Shown here: in pieces, positions 1-12,770 of the stretch | Layout of the letters: each line of letters opens with the position of its first letter | How positions within the stretch are numbered: position 1 is the first letter of the stretch | Source: Rutidosis leptorrhynchoides | Taxonomy: Eukaryota > Streptophyta > Magnoliopsida > Asterales > Asteraceae | Assembly: GCF_046630445.1 (NCBI RefSeq) | Contig: NC_092340.1 | Coordinates: 24,976,001 to 25,040,000, forward strand | DNA length: 64,000 nt | Reading direction: 5' to 3' | Notes under the pieces: model-generated | The model's input: the letters and a program-made list of their open reading frames with translations, nothing else | Database searches by the model: none | What the model was told of the DNA's origin: nothing | Position numbers and translations under genes: made by a program

Positions 1-2005
1 TTGCACGAATCCCGTATGTTCCAAATCGACCTCCGTTCCGGTTATCATCAATTGGGGGTTAAGTGAGACGATGTCTCCTAAGCCATTTTCGAACTCGCAA
101 CGTTAGTTGTAAATCTCTCTTAGTACTGTTTGATTTATTAAGGACTCCGTCCGTATTCATGAACCTCCTAAATCACGTATGCAACTTATCTAGACAAATC
201 TGTTATCGTATTTATAGATGACATCTTAACTTATTTAAGTAAAGAAGGAAAACGAACAACATCACCATCTTACGCTCGAACTTTTGAGAAAAGAGCAACT
301 TTATACCAAATTCTCCGAGTGAGAATTTCTGTTGAACGAAGTCCAATTTTCTAGACCATGATGTTAATGGTCGAGGCATTACAATCAATCTCCAAATCAA
401 GCCACATGTAATCAGGAAACTCTCATGACTCAGACTTACCGCAGATTCATTTTCGACTTTTTCTCGTGATGCTCGTTCTTTACCCTCGATAACTCATTAA
501 GGTAGAAATCTAAACCTCTACGTGCCCGAATCTTGAACGTGATTATTCACACCAACCTTGCTAGCTTAATTCGTATAGCACCAGGTGGAACTCAAATATG
601 GAAATATTTCTACTTGAACGCCGAAAGGCATACTCTCTCGACTCAAAATCAACGTAACTAAAATTCGTTATTTTGCACGAAGGATTCAAATACTAAATTG
701 TGGATCCGATCAATATTCTCGTCATCACGTACCACACTACATACCTCTGTTATTTCACCGTCACCGTCTAATATTACTGGAATTTAAGATAACACACAAT
801 CCAATGATACTTCACTCTTCTTTGACTTAACGCCCTTGCGTCACTGATAATCGTCCAACCATTATTCAACCCCGAACTATACAATTACGTATACTATCTC
901 GTTTCTCTTTCAGACTTCATTTTTTTTTTTTTGACAACTAGAGGCACGTTATGGCAACCTCGAGATGTAAGCTCATCCTATTCTAAGTCCTCGTTTCACT
1001 CCTATCTTTATCGCTCGCACTTCCGTTTAAGGGAACTCCTTGTAACATTTCTCCATGGATAGAGAAATTCATCATATTACATTAGTATTCGCCACGAGGG
1101 TGAATAGTCCTAACGAACATTTTTCGAACCCTAACTGACTTGTTCAAACGTATCTTAATAGATTCTATTCCAACACGGTGTATCTTTGTCAATTATTCCG
1201 TATCGAAATACTCGTTTCACTTCTAGTTTTACAAGAAACCTTGGAGACCCGCTTAGACATGAGTACCGCGTACCACCCACAAACAGATGAACCGAACAAA
1301 CGAACGATTTACGTCTTCGAAAGACATGTTTCAAACTTGCATGGTCGCTTTTAGTAGATCCCTCTTACAACAGTAGTTACCACTCGTGTGTTCACACGCA
1401 CTTTCCGAAACCCTATATGACCGCTAATGTCATACCCCTGTTCATTTAACCAAAGCATCAACCACCGAAATCTGAACTCCATCAAGAAACAACAATTGAA
1501 ATCATTCAAATCCGAGGAGGGCTCGAGACGATCCGTAGTCGCCAAAAGAGTTATACCAAACTTAGATGAAAACCTCACAAATCCCAGTGTGTAACCGCGT
1601 AATATTGAGAAACCGCACCTTGGAAAGGTGTAATCCATTTTGGGAAATCGAGAAAGGCTATAGCCGCAATATTGAACCTTTTGAAACCTTGGGGCGTATT
1701 GAAACCGCTTCCTACCGTTTAGAACTTCCGACTCAATTAAGTTTCCGTTTACCTTACATTTCGTGTAACAAACATAGAAACGTGTCCTGCGGAACAGGAA
1801 CGTGCAATTCTTCTAAATGCACCAACTATTGAAGACAAACTTCTCTTCATAGGAAAACCAGTTGAAACCGGGGATCGTAAAAATCCAAATTCATGAGAAC
1901 ACTCAAGGACGTACCTTCACTTATTCATAGCATTGACATCTCCGGTCTCGAGTGAGAGGTATCGATTATTACTTCCAACTAAATTTCGGGACGAAATTTC
2001 TTTTG
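1..2005 (+). pseudogene. Decayed pol (RT, RNase H, integrase, chromodomain) of element 1
   Basis: The first 60 bases still encode an RT block like [17 protein letters not shown]-box equivalent (FIDDILTY-like) lies near 205-235. The integrase signature around [10 protein letters not shown] is recognisable near 1258-1290, and an ALYGRKC-like block near 1405-1430. The C-terminal module that precedes the LTR in elements C and D is traceable to about 1960. Stops and frameshifts occur every few dozen codons, and no open frame exceeds about 95 residues. It is a pseudogene by direct reading. The Tekay-like assignment rests on the neighbouring LTR terminus and the matching order in element C. Confidence 0.8.
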
Positions 2006-2017
2006 AGGTGTGGATAA

Positions 2018-4501
2018 TGTAACATCCCGCGTTTTTCCGTTAAATTTATTTTAACACCGTTTTTTTTTTATATAATATCTTTCGTTATTCAAATTTGTAT
2101 CTTTCGTTAACTAACGTTCATAATATTCTCGTTATCTAATTATAAAGTCATCCGTTACTCGAACGTTTTTAAAATATTCGTTGGGTTAATTCCCGCACCC
2201 GCTTTGAAACTCGAGGGACCGAGATTGCCAAATGGGCAAACTAGTTGACTAGGTCAACTAGTCAACCCACTTACCACATCCATTCATTTCATCTCCACCT
2301 CCCACCTTCATCCTCCTCTTTCTCTCTACTTCCCATTTTTTGAACTCAAAACCCTCAAACATAAAATCATCATCTAAATCCGATTGGAGAAGCAAACATC
2401 AAAACAAATTACATTTTCGTGATCCTCTCTTCATCCTCTACATTTTGATACCAATATCATCAAGTTTGGGTAACATTTCTAAAACTCTAGATTTCTCTAA
2501 ATTCGTGCTTTTGACTTGAAATGGTGTTAGTTAGTGTCTATGGCTCATTGTGATGTCGTGTGTGTAATTTATATGCTCGATCTCGTTGTTTTAGTGTAAC
2601 TAGCATGAACTTGAATTTTGGTGCGTTGTTCTCGAATTTAGGATGATCATATGTTGTTAGATGTTAAAAGTTGATGTTTTAATTGTGTTCCTAACACCAC
2701 TAGCTTCAAATTGGTATGTAGGTTGACACGGATTAGTTTCATATGCAAGATTGTTGAATTTGTGATTTTGGGTTAGGGTTTGATAGAAGTAAATTAAATT
2801 TTTGATGCATTAAATGCTTGTTAATGTTACTTGTAAGTGTTAGGTTGTGTTGTATGCTTAATTACCTTCGAAACGGCATATCACATGTGTGAATTGGATT
2901 CCCGAAACTTAAAATGCATTTGATGAACTTGAAACTTTGAAAATGGATTCTTAATGATCACTTGACGGAAAATCGGTTATTGAAATTGATGTTTTTGTTT
3001 GATGAAACGTGTTTAGTTGTTTTCCTTGTCAAATTACCTTTCCAACGATATATAGTATGCATTTTGGATGTTTTCGGTTCATAAAATATGTTAATTTGAG
3101 TTTTGGTTCGTGACTTGGACCATTTTTCTGCAAACTGCATGTTTCCCAGGTATTGCGCGCCGCGCATATACCCGCGCGCCGCGCAGAATTAGAAATCCCA
3201 GATGTTTGCCTTCGTGGTTAAGTTCTGACCAGGATTTACACTTGGGTGCGCGCCGCGCAACCCATAGCGCGCCGCGCATATGCCCAGCTCATTTTTGTTT
3301 TTATTTTTCCTTTCACAAAATGTTTCCCGCTTAACCGTAACTCCGATTAACATGAAACTTGGCCATTCTGCTCATAAATGATTTCTCATCATGGGAAAAT
3401 TGTCGGATACCCGACCAGACCCCGTTGACCTTGACTTTGACCAAGTTTGACTTTTAGTCAAACTTAACCAAACAATTATACGATCGTTCTAACATGCTTA
3501 GTTACTTGTATCGTGCATGAAACTTGACTAATTGATTCACATGCTACATAATCGAGTCGTAACGAGCCATAGGACTAATTGAACATCTTTGACCATTTGT
3601 GTTTACCGTTATTGATATAACCTATATGTTTAGGTCAAGACTAGCCTTGTCTTTGCACGCGTTTACTTGTTGAAGTACTTTTATAACTCTCGCACTCAAG
3701 GTGAGATCATAGTCCCACTTTTTTAATCACTTTTATTCTTTACATCGTGGGCTGAGAAACACATACATTTCATACTTATTTACTTTTCATGCTTTTACAT
3801 TGTGAACAAATACGAATACAAAGATGCATACGAGTTTGAACAAAAGTCCTCAATCCAATTATCATTAGTTCCACTTGCAGGGTGTAAGTGTAAGCGTGTA
3901 ATTATGTTGTGTGGCCATACGGGTTTAACAAACCCTCATTCAGACGGTTCGCTACCGTTAGTGAATGGAATATAATTTCAACAATGTATAGTGTAAGTTC
4001 TAACACTAAATTCAAAATTCAGAGGGAAGATTCGGTTAAGCCTTGATAATTGGGTGCTCGTGATACAAATACTATTTTGGAATGTGAACGATTTTGGTTA
4101 AGCAATTCATAAAGAACCTTGTGGTTCAATACAATTTACTTACTAAACCTATGATTTCACCAACGTTTTCGTTGACAGATTCTTCTATGTTTTTCTCAGG
4201 TTTTGAATGCTTAAGTGATACATGCTTCCGCACTCTTTTGATACTTGCTTGGATGTCGAGTATACATGCATATTTGGAGCATCTTTTTGACTACTTTTAA
4301 ATTGTGTCGCATAGGTTTCAATTGTACGTTTAACATTGTAATGTAACTAGCCGTCGAACTTCTTTTGTAAACTTGAAACACCCTTTTACATTGAAATGAA
4401 TGCGACATATTTTGGTCAAACGTTGTCTTAAAGACTTATGACCATGTAATGGGACCTACGTAGTCGACGCCGTCACTTGACGATTTGTCGGGGTCGCTAC
4501 A
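2018..4501 (+). repeat. 3' LTR of element 1 (about 2.5 kb)
   Basis: It begins TGTAACATCCCGC directly after the conserved pre-LTR sequence AAATTTCGGGACGAAATTTC (1981-2000), which is also found (in other orientation) before the 3' LTRs of elements A and D. It ends GGGGTCGCTACA. A pyrimidine-rich, leader-like region lies at 2280-2340. Four copies of a GC-rich 11-mer lie at 3155-3277. Confidence 0.8.
3155..3277. repeat. Four copies of the CpG-rich 11-mer GCGCGCCGCGC
   Basis: Exact copies of GCGCGCCGCGC start at 3155, 3174, 3248 and 3267. They form two pairs, each 19 bases start to start, in otherwise AT-rich LTR sequence. The motif is nearly self-complementary. Function unknown. Confidence 0.9.
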
Positions 4502-4577
4502 CCGGGTTTTTCAGCCGGCGTATTCATATTTAACGCAGTTTTATTTATAGAAGGAAAAACGGCTCATGTGTTATGCG

Positions 4578-5000
4578 TCGTTGTTGGTGTCGTCGTCTTT
4601 AGTCTTTTTTAAAATTTGTTCGGTTCAAACGTAGTTAGTTTCTTTTTGTTGATAAAATTATTTCGAGCCTCATGGTGTTGGCGAAAAAACTTAACTTGCG
4701 GGGAACAGGAAGATACGGGTTGTCGTTGTGTTTAACGTTTTTTAAAAAGTGTCCGTTTCGAACGTAGTTAGTATCGTTTTGTTCATAAAATTATTTCGAG
4801 TCTGGCGGTGCTGTTGGAAATATTTAACTCGAGGCGAGCGGAAAGATACGGGCTGTCGTTGTGTTTAGCGTTTTTTAAAAAGTGTCCGTTTCGAACGTGG
4901 TTAGTTTCGTTTTGTTCGGTAAAATATTTCGAGTTTAACGGAGTGCTCGGTGAAATTTAAATCGGAGCGAGGAGAAAGATACGGGCTGTCGAAGGGTTCG
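4578..5000. repeat. Tandem repeat, 133-bp period, about three copies
   Basis: The landmark AGATACGGGYTGTCG occurs at 4711, 4844 and 4977, exactly 133 bases apart, and a more diverged unit precedes 4711. Units share CGTTTCGAACGTAGTTAG and ATTATTTCGAG blocks. The array begins about 75 bases after the end of the element 1 LTR. Family not recognised. Confidence 0.9.
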
Positions 5001-5165
5001 GGTGAAGTTTTTATTTTAAGTTAGGGAATTGACAGTTTACACCCCAGAGTATAGGGTATTTTTTGTAAGTTTGCAAAAGTTGGGGGAGGAGGTGTTTTTG
5101 CTTTTTTGGGTTTGGTTTAGATTGAATGTCGTTTCATGTGGTGGGGGTGGACAAAACGATCACAA

Positions 5166-5169
<4 letters not shown>

Positions 5170-5232
<63 letters not shown>
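5170..5232. repeat. (AT)n microsatellite
   Basis: An uninterrupted AT dinucleotide run of about 60 bases. It produces a false Ile-Tyr repeat reading frame. Confidence 0.97.
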
Positions 5233-5235
<3 letters not shown>

Positions 5236-6437
5236 GCGTCAATAATCCTACGTGTTAGTCTATTATTAATTCTAGTTAAATTTGCTTATGTGGCGGCTTG
5301 TAGTTAACTTACAATTTATAGTAATTATTTTATACACTTGGGAGATTCCAAATAAATCAAAACTTATCCATACATTTATTTATTATTATTTAAATAAAGA
5401 TAAAGATATAACTAATTCTAACTTCCACATATATTATAATAATAAAATAATAATGATCCTATATATAAAGATATGACCGATTCAACTTTTTTATTATCAT
5501 TATAATAATTATAATAATTATAATAATAAATAATAATGAATAATGAATATATATTAATAATAATGAATTCATATACTACGTACAACGTAAATGGAATCAT
5601 ATACAATGTAATAGGATTCATATTAATTTTAGATATTTTCTCGATTAGTAAATATATACAGATTATAAACTTAAATATGTGGCAATAATTCCGGGCATAT
5701 ATCTATTCTTATATGTTACTCATTGTTTATTTCCACGCAATAATATATTAGAAGATGATTCTTATACCACTATTTAGTAATACACCAATAAAACTTCTAT
5801 ACCTATATATAAATTAATTTAAAAAAAATAAAAATTGGGTAAGCAAGGAAACCCCCTATAAACAAGCACATTGATTTTTTCATAGAAGGTAAAACCTCGG
5901 GTAAACAAATTTTATATTGTGTAACCTTGAATGAGAACAATGATTGATGCATTCTAATTATATTCAAATAATAACGTTTACGACATTAATGTTTTCAATA
6001 CTAATGTTACCAATCATAAAGAGTTTTTTGCATTGTAATTATATTGTATATTTGATCAGTATCAATACTAACGTTACGGATAACTAATTTATACATCTTT
6101 CATGCACATGCTCGTGTCATCTTGTGGTTACATTCTGTCACGTGTCACTTCAACAATTTTTGTTAATTTTTTTTTAATTAATTAATCATATGGTTTTCCC
6201 TTTTATGTTGTAGTTGACTCATAAAATATAAACTAAACAAACTCTCGCGAACTATATCAACCTTCTCATTCAAAAATCCGTACAACTACAACATATAGTT
6301 TAATTTAATTTAAATATAACTTAAATATATATATTCAAGAAACTGTGCAACATTAAATAAAAACAATTGATTGTTGCATTACAATTGTATTTAATACAAA
6401 TGTTTACCAAACTAATTTTTTCAATACCAATAAACGT
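5233..6437. other. AT-rich intergenic DNA, no gene seen
   Basis: No supported ORF. A loosely repeated block (TTGCATT-TAATTATATT, ACGTTTAC, TCAATACTAAYGTTA) appears at about 5940-6090. It recurs at about 6370-6450 plus 6836-6920, where the SINE-like insertion splits it. This suggests an old local duplication. Confidence 0.6.
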
Positions 6438-6851
6438 TAAAGGAGTTATTCATTACACAACAACAACAACAACAACAACAACAAAAATCAATACCACATA
6501 AGTCGTGTATGGGGGAGGTGAGATGTAGACAATCCTTCCCATATACGAGAATAAAGACAAGTCATTTCTCCACCCAGAGTGAAAACAATCTCAAAAGTAG
6601 AGAAGATCCTCCCTTTCCCTATTCGACGGATAGAGAGATGGCTTCCGAGTGGACCTCCGGTTAATGAGTACTGCAAAAAAATTAAAAATAATAAAATAAA
6701 AGTGAGACACCATGAAAATGGTAAAATCAAATTTTCATGGTTTTTAAATGCTGTCTGAAATTTAATTTAGGCTCTAAGAGTTAGTCAAGTCGTCAATAAA
6801 TCGACGCTTGCTGTTGACTCAATAACTATAGCCGTAAAGGAGTTATTCATT
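6438..6851 (-). mobile_element. SINE-like retroposon (Au-type) with 17-bp target duplication
   Basis: TAAAGGAGTTATTCATT occurs at 6438-6454 and again at 6835-6851, flanking about 380 bases, as expected for a target-site duplication. Read on the minus strand the insert ends in a (GTT)n tail (plus-strand CAA repeat at 6457-6482). Just before the tail is a block with ATGACTTGTC and CTACATCTCACCTCCCC, which I recall from the 3' part of plant Au-type SINEs. I do not see clean pol III A and B boxes in the 5' half, so the head may be rearranged. The target duplication is directly visible; the family name is recollection. Confidence 0.65.
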
Positions 6852-7082
6852 GTAATTGTATTATACATTTTATCAACATCAATACTAAATTATCGAAAAC
6901 TAATTTACAAAACTGTCGTGCATTGAACGGGCTCATAAAACTAGTTAATTTAATATTAATTAGGCAATCACTTTCTCAATTAATGAATACGGAGTACTAT
7001 AACACCTACTGTGGAATTTCAATCTCCTATATCTCCTATATAAATTAAATTTAAATAATTAAATCCATATGAATTTCAATCT

Positions 7083-7167
<85 letters not shown>

Positions 7168-7680
7168 TAACCCTGTACTCACCCTCTTCAAATTTCAAAC
7201 CCCCTGCACATCCATTGTTTATCTTAAAACTAAAATTTAATTGAGATAACTCTACGTCACTACAACACGTGAGGAAGAATCAAATTCCTAATTCCTCACT
7301 GAATCATTCTATAACAAATTAACAATTAACAAAAACTCAAAAAGAATTACATATTGAACAATTAATATAATAATATTCAATTATTCATAAATCATCGTAA
7401 GTCATTATTCAAGAACAAAAAAGAATTACCTATTGAGTATGAGAATATCGAATTGTTGTATGTTGAATTCTGAATACACGAAGTCACGAACAGTAAACCC
7501 TCAATCACGAACAATTAATATAATAGTATTCAATTTTGTTTTTTTTTTTTTTTTTTGTCGACTGATTTGGAAAATTTGAAATCAGGTAACTTGAAAAATA
7601 CGGAGTAGAACTAGTCTAACTTAGTCCAACTTTGGGCTTGAAAAGAAAAAAGGCCCAAAAATAATATATAGACTACACAT
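6852..7680. other. AT-rich intergenic DNA with microsatellite
   Basis: No gene seen. A direct repeat of GAATTTCAATCTCCTATAT occurs near 7014 and 7070. A second short repeat, GAACAATTAATATAATA, occurs near 7356 and 7508. A T-tract lies at about 7540-7556. Confidence 0.6.
7085..7164. repeat. (TA)n microsatellite
   Basis: About 80 bases of uninterrupted TA. Confidence 0.97.
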
Positions 7681-7689
7681 GAAATAAAA

Positions 7690-7759
7690 TTTTTGGGCCC
7701 CTATAAATATTAGGTCCTGCTCACTTGCACTACTTGGACCTTATATGGACCGGCCCTGT
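7690..7759. mobile_element. Possible hAT-type transposon end fragment
   Basis: The segment ends GGACCGGCCCTG at 7748-7759, the inverse of CAGGGCCGGTCC. It is preceded by TTTTTGGGCCCCTATAAA and TTGCACTACTTGGACC. This matches my memory of a common plant hAT terminal region. No partner end or 8-bp target duplication was found, so this is a weak call. Confidence 0.35.
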
Positions 7760-8600
7760 ACAAAACGATTACATAATAATAACTATAGAGTTGCGGTTTT
7801 TAAAATATACAATACATTTATATACTTTAACGTTAGCCCTATGAGATGTCGTTAGCAAAAATTCATAAGAAAATAAACATAAATGTGTTTCCAATATAAG
7901 TAATCAAGAGATTTCCTAATTAGTTAGTGTTAGAAAACAATAAACAAGGTTGTAATTGATAATTCAATTAATTTGTCTTTCAAAAAAAAAAAAATATAAT
8001 TAATTTTGGAATCGTGAAATCACTTTTTAAAAAAATATTTCGACCCAACAAGCCTCGGGTATCATGAAATCTTAATTGGGATAAGACAAGAACAATATTT
8101 GATTCTAGGCAAGAAGATTCAAATCTAAAACGTATGAGAGAAAAGTGTGTGTTTCTGTTTGTTCGTAATGAAAGCAATATTGCCAAAAAACGGACATGTT
8201 TAACACTACGCAGTTAAAATGAGAGGGTATAACTCTTCATTTTGTCGAGTAAATCTGTTGACGAAAAGTCACAAGTTTTGACGGGAATTTCGGTTTCGAT
8301 GCAATTTACCAGTATGTAACCCCAACTAGGGGCGCTGCTCGTTAACCTCGCTCGGGGGTGCAACCCCGTTGACCTCTGCTACTTTTGCGACAATGTCTAG
8401 TCAATTTTTACGAGCGTGCACTTCTCACTCTTCAAACTCATTGTTAAGTGTAACTAGATGATTCTTTTCAAGTACATACCAATTACTTAAAATAATTGTT
8501 AAATGACACTAAAATCAATAACGGTTAGATTTTTAAAGAATTTAAAAAATTAGGTTAGCTTGAAAAGTCATTAACAATGTTGTAAGCAACAAAATATATA
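7760..8600. other. Intergenic DNA, no gene seen
   Basis: No supported ORF. One GC-rich patch at about 8325-8385 contains the near-repeats GGGCGCTGCTCGTTAACC and GGGGTGCAACCCCGTTGACC, surrounded by AT-rich DNA. It looks like a relic of a dispersed plant repeat, but I cannot name it. Confidence 0.45.
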
Positions 8601-8724
8601 ACGCATTGTCGATTCCATATCATAAATACAGTAACAAAGTAGTTTGGTCAAGATTATGGTTATCACAATCACAATAGGAACTATAATGACAATGAAAACT
8701 ATAATTATAAGAAAATGTGTCGGT

Positions 8725-8950
8725 GTTATGAGAGACCTCTGGTCGATGGACTAAACACTCGGTCGATGGTACTAGACGAACGGTCGAGGGTCTAGAGACA
8801 AACGGTCGAAGGTTAGGACAAACTGCTCTAAGGTATGACAAATACTCCCTCGGTCGTAGGTGAGACTATCGGGTGTAGGACAAAAGACACTCGGGCGATG
8901 GTGTGAGTCACTCGGTCGATGGTCTTAGACGATCAGCCGAATGTAGTTCT
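8725..8950. repeat. Minisatellite-like array of CGGTCGATGGT-type units
   Basis: Variants of CGGTCGANGGT recur near 8730, 8760, 8781, 8803, 8851, 8891 and 8912, mostly 20-30 bases apart with diverged spacers. On the minus strand one open segment reads them as repeated RPST(E/V)-type peptides. The array sits just left of element A and probably belongs to the same old sequence as 20513-20711 on the other side of A. Confidence 0.6.
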
Positions 8951-9008
8951 TCTGCAATCTGGGCAGAAAAACTAGGGTTTCGATGGGGATTTTGATCTAG
9001 ACTAAGTT

Positions 9009-10793
9009 TTTAACGACCCGTCCTAATCCATCTGGACGAATACATTACATTTGGTTACATCGCGAGGTACTTGACCTCTATATGATACATTTTACAAACA
9101 TTGCATTCGTTTTTAAAAGACAAACTTTCATTTCATCGGAAGTTGACGGGTATGCATACCATTTCATAATATATCAAACTATCAATGACTTAACAACAAT
9201 CTTGTTGAACTCAACGACTCGAATGCAACGTCTTTTGAAATACATCATGAATGACTCCAAGTAATATCTCTAAAATGAGCAAATGTACAGCGAAAGATTT
9301 CTTTCATACCTGAGAATAAACATGCGTTCAAGTGTCAACCAAAAGGTTGGTGAGTTCATTAGTTTATCATAATCAATCATTTCCAATAATATAATAGACC
9401 ACAAGATACTCATATTTCGAAAACAATCTGTGCAGGTCTGCTCACTGCTGTAAAATCATTCATACGATATATAAACACCTGGTAATCAACCTTAACAAGA
9501 TGCATATAGAATATCCCCCGCATACCGGCATTCCGCACGGCCATGCAAAAAGCATACAAACTGGCCACTCTTTTAAATATGATGGTTGTGTACACCTCAC
9601 AAACAGATCATATCTTTTAAAGCTGGCGGTTGTATACCTATATCGAAGTACTAAAGCAGTTCAAATTCTCTGACTGGGGCTTGTTAGTGCCCATAGATCT
9701 ATCTTTAGGATTCGCGTCAATTAGGGGCTTTGTTCCCTAATTCTTAGATTACCAGACTATAAAGGAGTGATATCCGGTGTACTCGTAACTCAATCGTAGA
9801 ATGTTTTTAAGTACTTGTGTCTATTTCGTCAAACATTTATAAAAACAGCGTATGTATTCGCAGTCCCAAAAATATATATTGCAAAAACATTTAAAAAGGG
9901 AGTAATGAAACTCACAATACAATATTTTGTAGTAAAAATATTCATGCGACGATACTGAACAATGCAGGGTTAGCCTCCGATTCACGAACCTATATCATTT
10001 GTATATTTATTAATATACATAATTGTAATCGAACAAATCTATATATAAATTTATTAGTTATATCCTTTTTATATTAATAATATATATATATGTTTCATTT
10101 ATTCATTTTATTATATAAAAATATTAATTTTCGTTATGTTATATGTATTAAATATAATTTTTAATATCTATATATATCATTTGTATATTAATAATAGTTG
10201 TTATAATAATACCAAAATAATATTAATAGTGGTAAAAATGATAATAATTATCATAGTAATAACAGTAATAATATTAATATAATTATAGTAATAATAAAAA
10301 TCATAAATTTAGTATTAATTATAATAAGGTTTCAATAATAAAAGATGTGTTATACATACTTATACAATCCATGAATTTATTTAGATTTCTTACATATTCA
10401 TAATATTATTTATTGTCAATACTAATGGTTTTATCTCTATTTATATCATACTTATCGTACTCATGTTCATAATATCATCCATAATCTTTAATATCAATAA
10501 TAACACTAATAATAATAATAATGATGATAATAATAATAACATAATGATATTAATAATAATAATATTTCATTCTAAATTGTTATTCAATTATAAGTATAAT
10601 CATCTTTATAATCATATTTATATTTATAACCTGCATATGTATATAATCTTTACTAATAACTATTTTCACTTATTCATAACCATAATCATGATCATAGTAA
10701 TAATAATAATAATAATAATGATAATACTAATAATAACAATAACAATAATAATTTATAATAACAATGATAATAATAATGATAATAATAATAATG

Positions 10794-10866
<73 letters not shown>

Positions 10867-12770
10867 ATTTTAATATGTAAAACTACCTTAGAAGCTCATT
10901 TTAAAAAGAATTGCACCAAGCAGGGATCGAACCCAAGACCTCTCAAAACCCGACAACACCCTAAACCATTGAGCTGCTACCCACTTTTCTGTTTTAACTT
11001 ACACTCTAAATGTAATTAAACCGTATTCCTGTTTCTTTCTCCTTTTACATCTAATCGATCTACCAGAGTTTTTACAAAATCAACATAGCAATACAACTTG
11101 ATTTGAATTTTGGAATTGAAACATAAACGAATTAAAAGGGTGTTTTTAATTGACAGTCATAAAAAAAAAAAGAAGAACTACACAGAACAACTGCAGCTGA
11201 GTTCAAAAAAAAAAAATATAAACCCAAATCATGATTTTGAAATTTGGACCGTTTTAGACTATGATTACGACATGAAATACTTCGTAAATCATTCCTAGAA
11301 ACTTTATAAATCATCAATTGATCCAAAAACTTCAACTGGAATTCGAATTTCACGAAAAACAAATCGGTTGACTTTTTATTTATAAACTTTTTCCAAATTC
11401 GAAATCAATTTGAGGAATTAAAAGTTGAATTTTTGCAGATAATTCGACTAGAGGATTCCTAAGACGACTGCATTTTTAGTTTTTGACAAATGATTCGAAT
11501 TCAAATTTTGGCTAAAAAGAATTTAGAATAGAGGTGAACGGTTTATCTGTTTTTTTTCTGTTTTAAAATTTCAGTAATGAATTATAGAGTGCAAGTGGTA
11601 TTGAAATAGCAATAAGATTCGTTTGAGTATTGTTTTCTAGTGATAATTCGTCGACAGAATCACAATCAGAAGAAGAAGAAAAAACGTGAAAGCAGATACT
11701 GAAAGATATCAAATTCGTACCTATTTGATTTTATATATAATATATTTTATATTAATAATAATAATAATAAATATAATTATAATACTGTAATATTATTATT
11801 AATAATAAAAAGCATAATAATAATTAGTAATAATGTTAATAAAAAATATATATATAAAAATGATGGTAGAAACAATAATAATGTTAATAATAATAATAAT
11901 AATATTAATGTTAGATTAATAATGTTAATAAGTATGATAATTTTTAATAATGATGATGATACTAATAACAATTTAAATGATAATACTGATAACATTGATA
12001 ATGTTAATATTAGTAATAATACAACAATTTATTTATATATATCCATTTTCATATTAATAATACTAATATAGATGTTAATATTGGAAATAACAATAATATT
12101 ACTAATAACAATAATACTAATTATAATAATACTAATATTATTAATAATAACAATAATACTAATAATACATCATTTTATATATATAACAATGTTCATATAT
12201 ATATATATATATATATTGATTATAATAATATATCTAACACTGACCTTAAAAATATTAATATTATTAATGGTGCTAATAATATTATTAGTTATAGTAATAT
12301 TAATTTTTATTGATAACAATATAATAATATAACAACTTATACTTATTAAATTTCACATGTATATATATACTTTATATAATAATATTAATGTTACAAATAC
12401 TAATATTAATATTAATATTAATATTAATATTAATATTAATATTAATATTAATAATAATAATAATATTAATGAAAGTAATGATAATAATATTAATATAGCA
12501 ATTATAATTTTAACTTATAATTATATATAATATTTTACCATTTATTATATCCTATCTATCAATTATATAATTTATTGAATCTTTAATATATATTAATTTA
12601 CATACTTACTTACACACAATGGTTCGTGAATCGTCGGAAACAGTCGAAGTCAATTGAATATATGAAATAGTTTAAAATTTTTGAGATTTAACCTAACAGA
12701 CTTTGCTCATCGTGTCGAAATCATATAAATATTAAGTTTAAATTTGGTCAGAAATTTTCGGGTCGTCACA
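9009..12770 (-). repeat. Element A left LTR (3' LTR in element sense)
   Basis: It matches 16729-20507 over essentially its whole length, with microsatellite length changes and scattered substitutions. Its right edge is CGGGTCGTCACA and its left edge TTTAACGACCCG. The left edge lacks the usual TG. The two ends form a near-inverted repeat of GACCCG. Long (AAT)n-type runs lie at about 10697-10866, and a (TTAATA)n run at about 12403-12452 is longer than in the right copy. Confidence 0.88.
10866..10985 (-). repeat. tRNA-like (SINE-head) segment in element A left LTR
   Basis: On the minus strand, AGCTCAATGG (A-box-like, about 10966-10975) is followed by GGGTTCGATCCC (B-box-like, 10923-10934). An unstructured stretch then runs into a (TTA)n run. 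This order (tRNA-like head, short body, simple 3' tail) is that of a tRNA-derived SINE of about 120 bases. It is unlikely to be a working tRNA gene because no proper acceptor stem or anticodon arm is visible. Confidence 0.45.

Larger units (their letters stand above)
1..4501 (+). mobile_element. 3' part of a Tekay-like Ty3/gypsy retrotransposon (element 1)
   Basis: The window opens inside the reverse transcriptase of a chromovirus. Reading right there follow integrase and chromodomain remnants, a polypurine stretch, and a 2.5 kb LTR starting TGTAACATCCCG and ending GTCGCTACA. The 5' LTR, gag and protease lie outside the window. The reading frame is heavily broken, so this is an old dead copy. 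Only one end is seen, so no target duplication can be tested. Confidence 0.85.

Noticed and set aside
5029..5232. 67-residue ORF ending in an Ile-Tyr repeat
   Set aside because: Produced by the AT microsatellite; no conserved start or domain. The same holds for frames at 19635-19844 and 19723-19926.
8725..8950. Possible CRISPR-like spaced repeat
   Set aside because: Units are short, diverged and unevenly spaced, and the setting is a plant nuclear genome.
10463..10873. 136-residue Asn-rich ORF (also 18172-18573)
   Set aside because: Translation of AAT/TAA simple repeats inside the element A LTR. The strings of N are asparagine and not assembly gaps.
10910..10980. Possible tRNA gene
   Set aside because: A- and B-box-like words exist, but I cannot form an acceptor stem and anticodon arm; a SINE head is the better reading.
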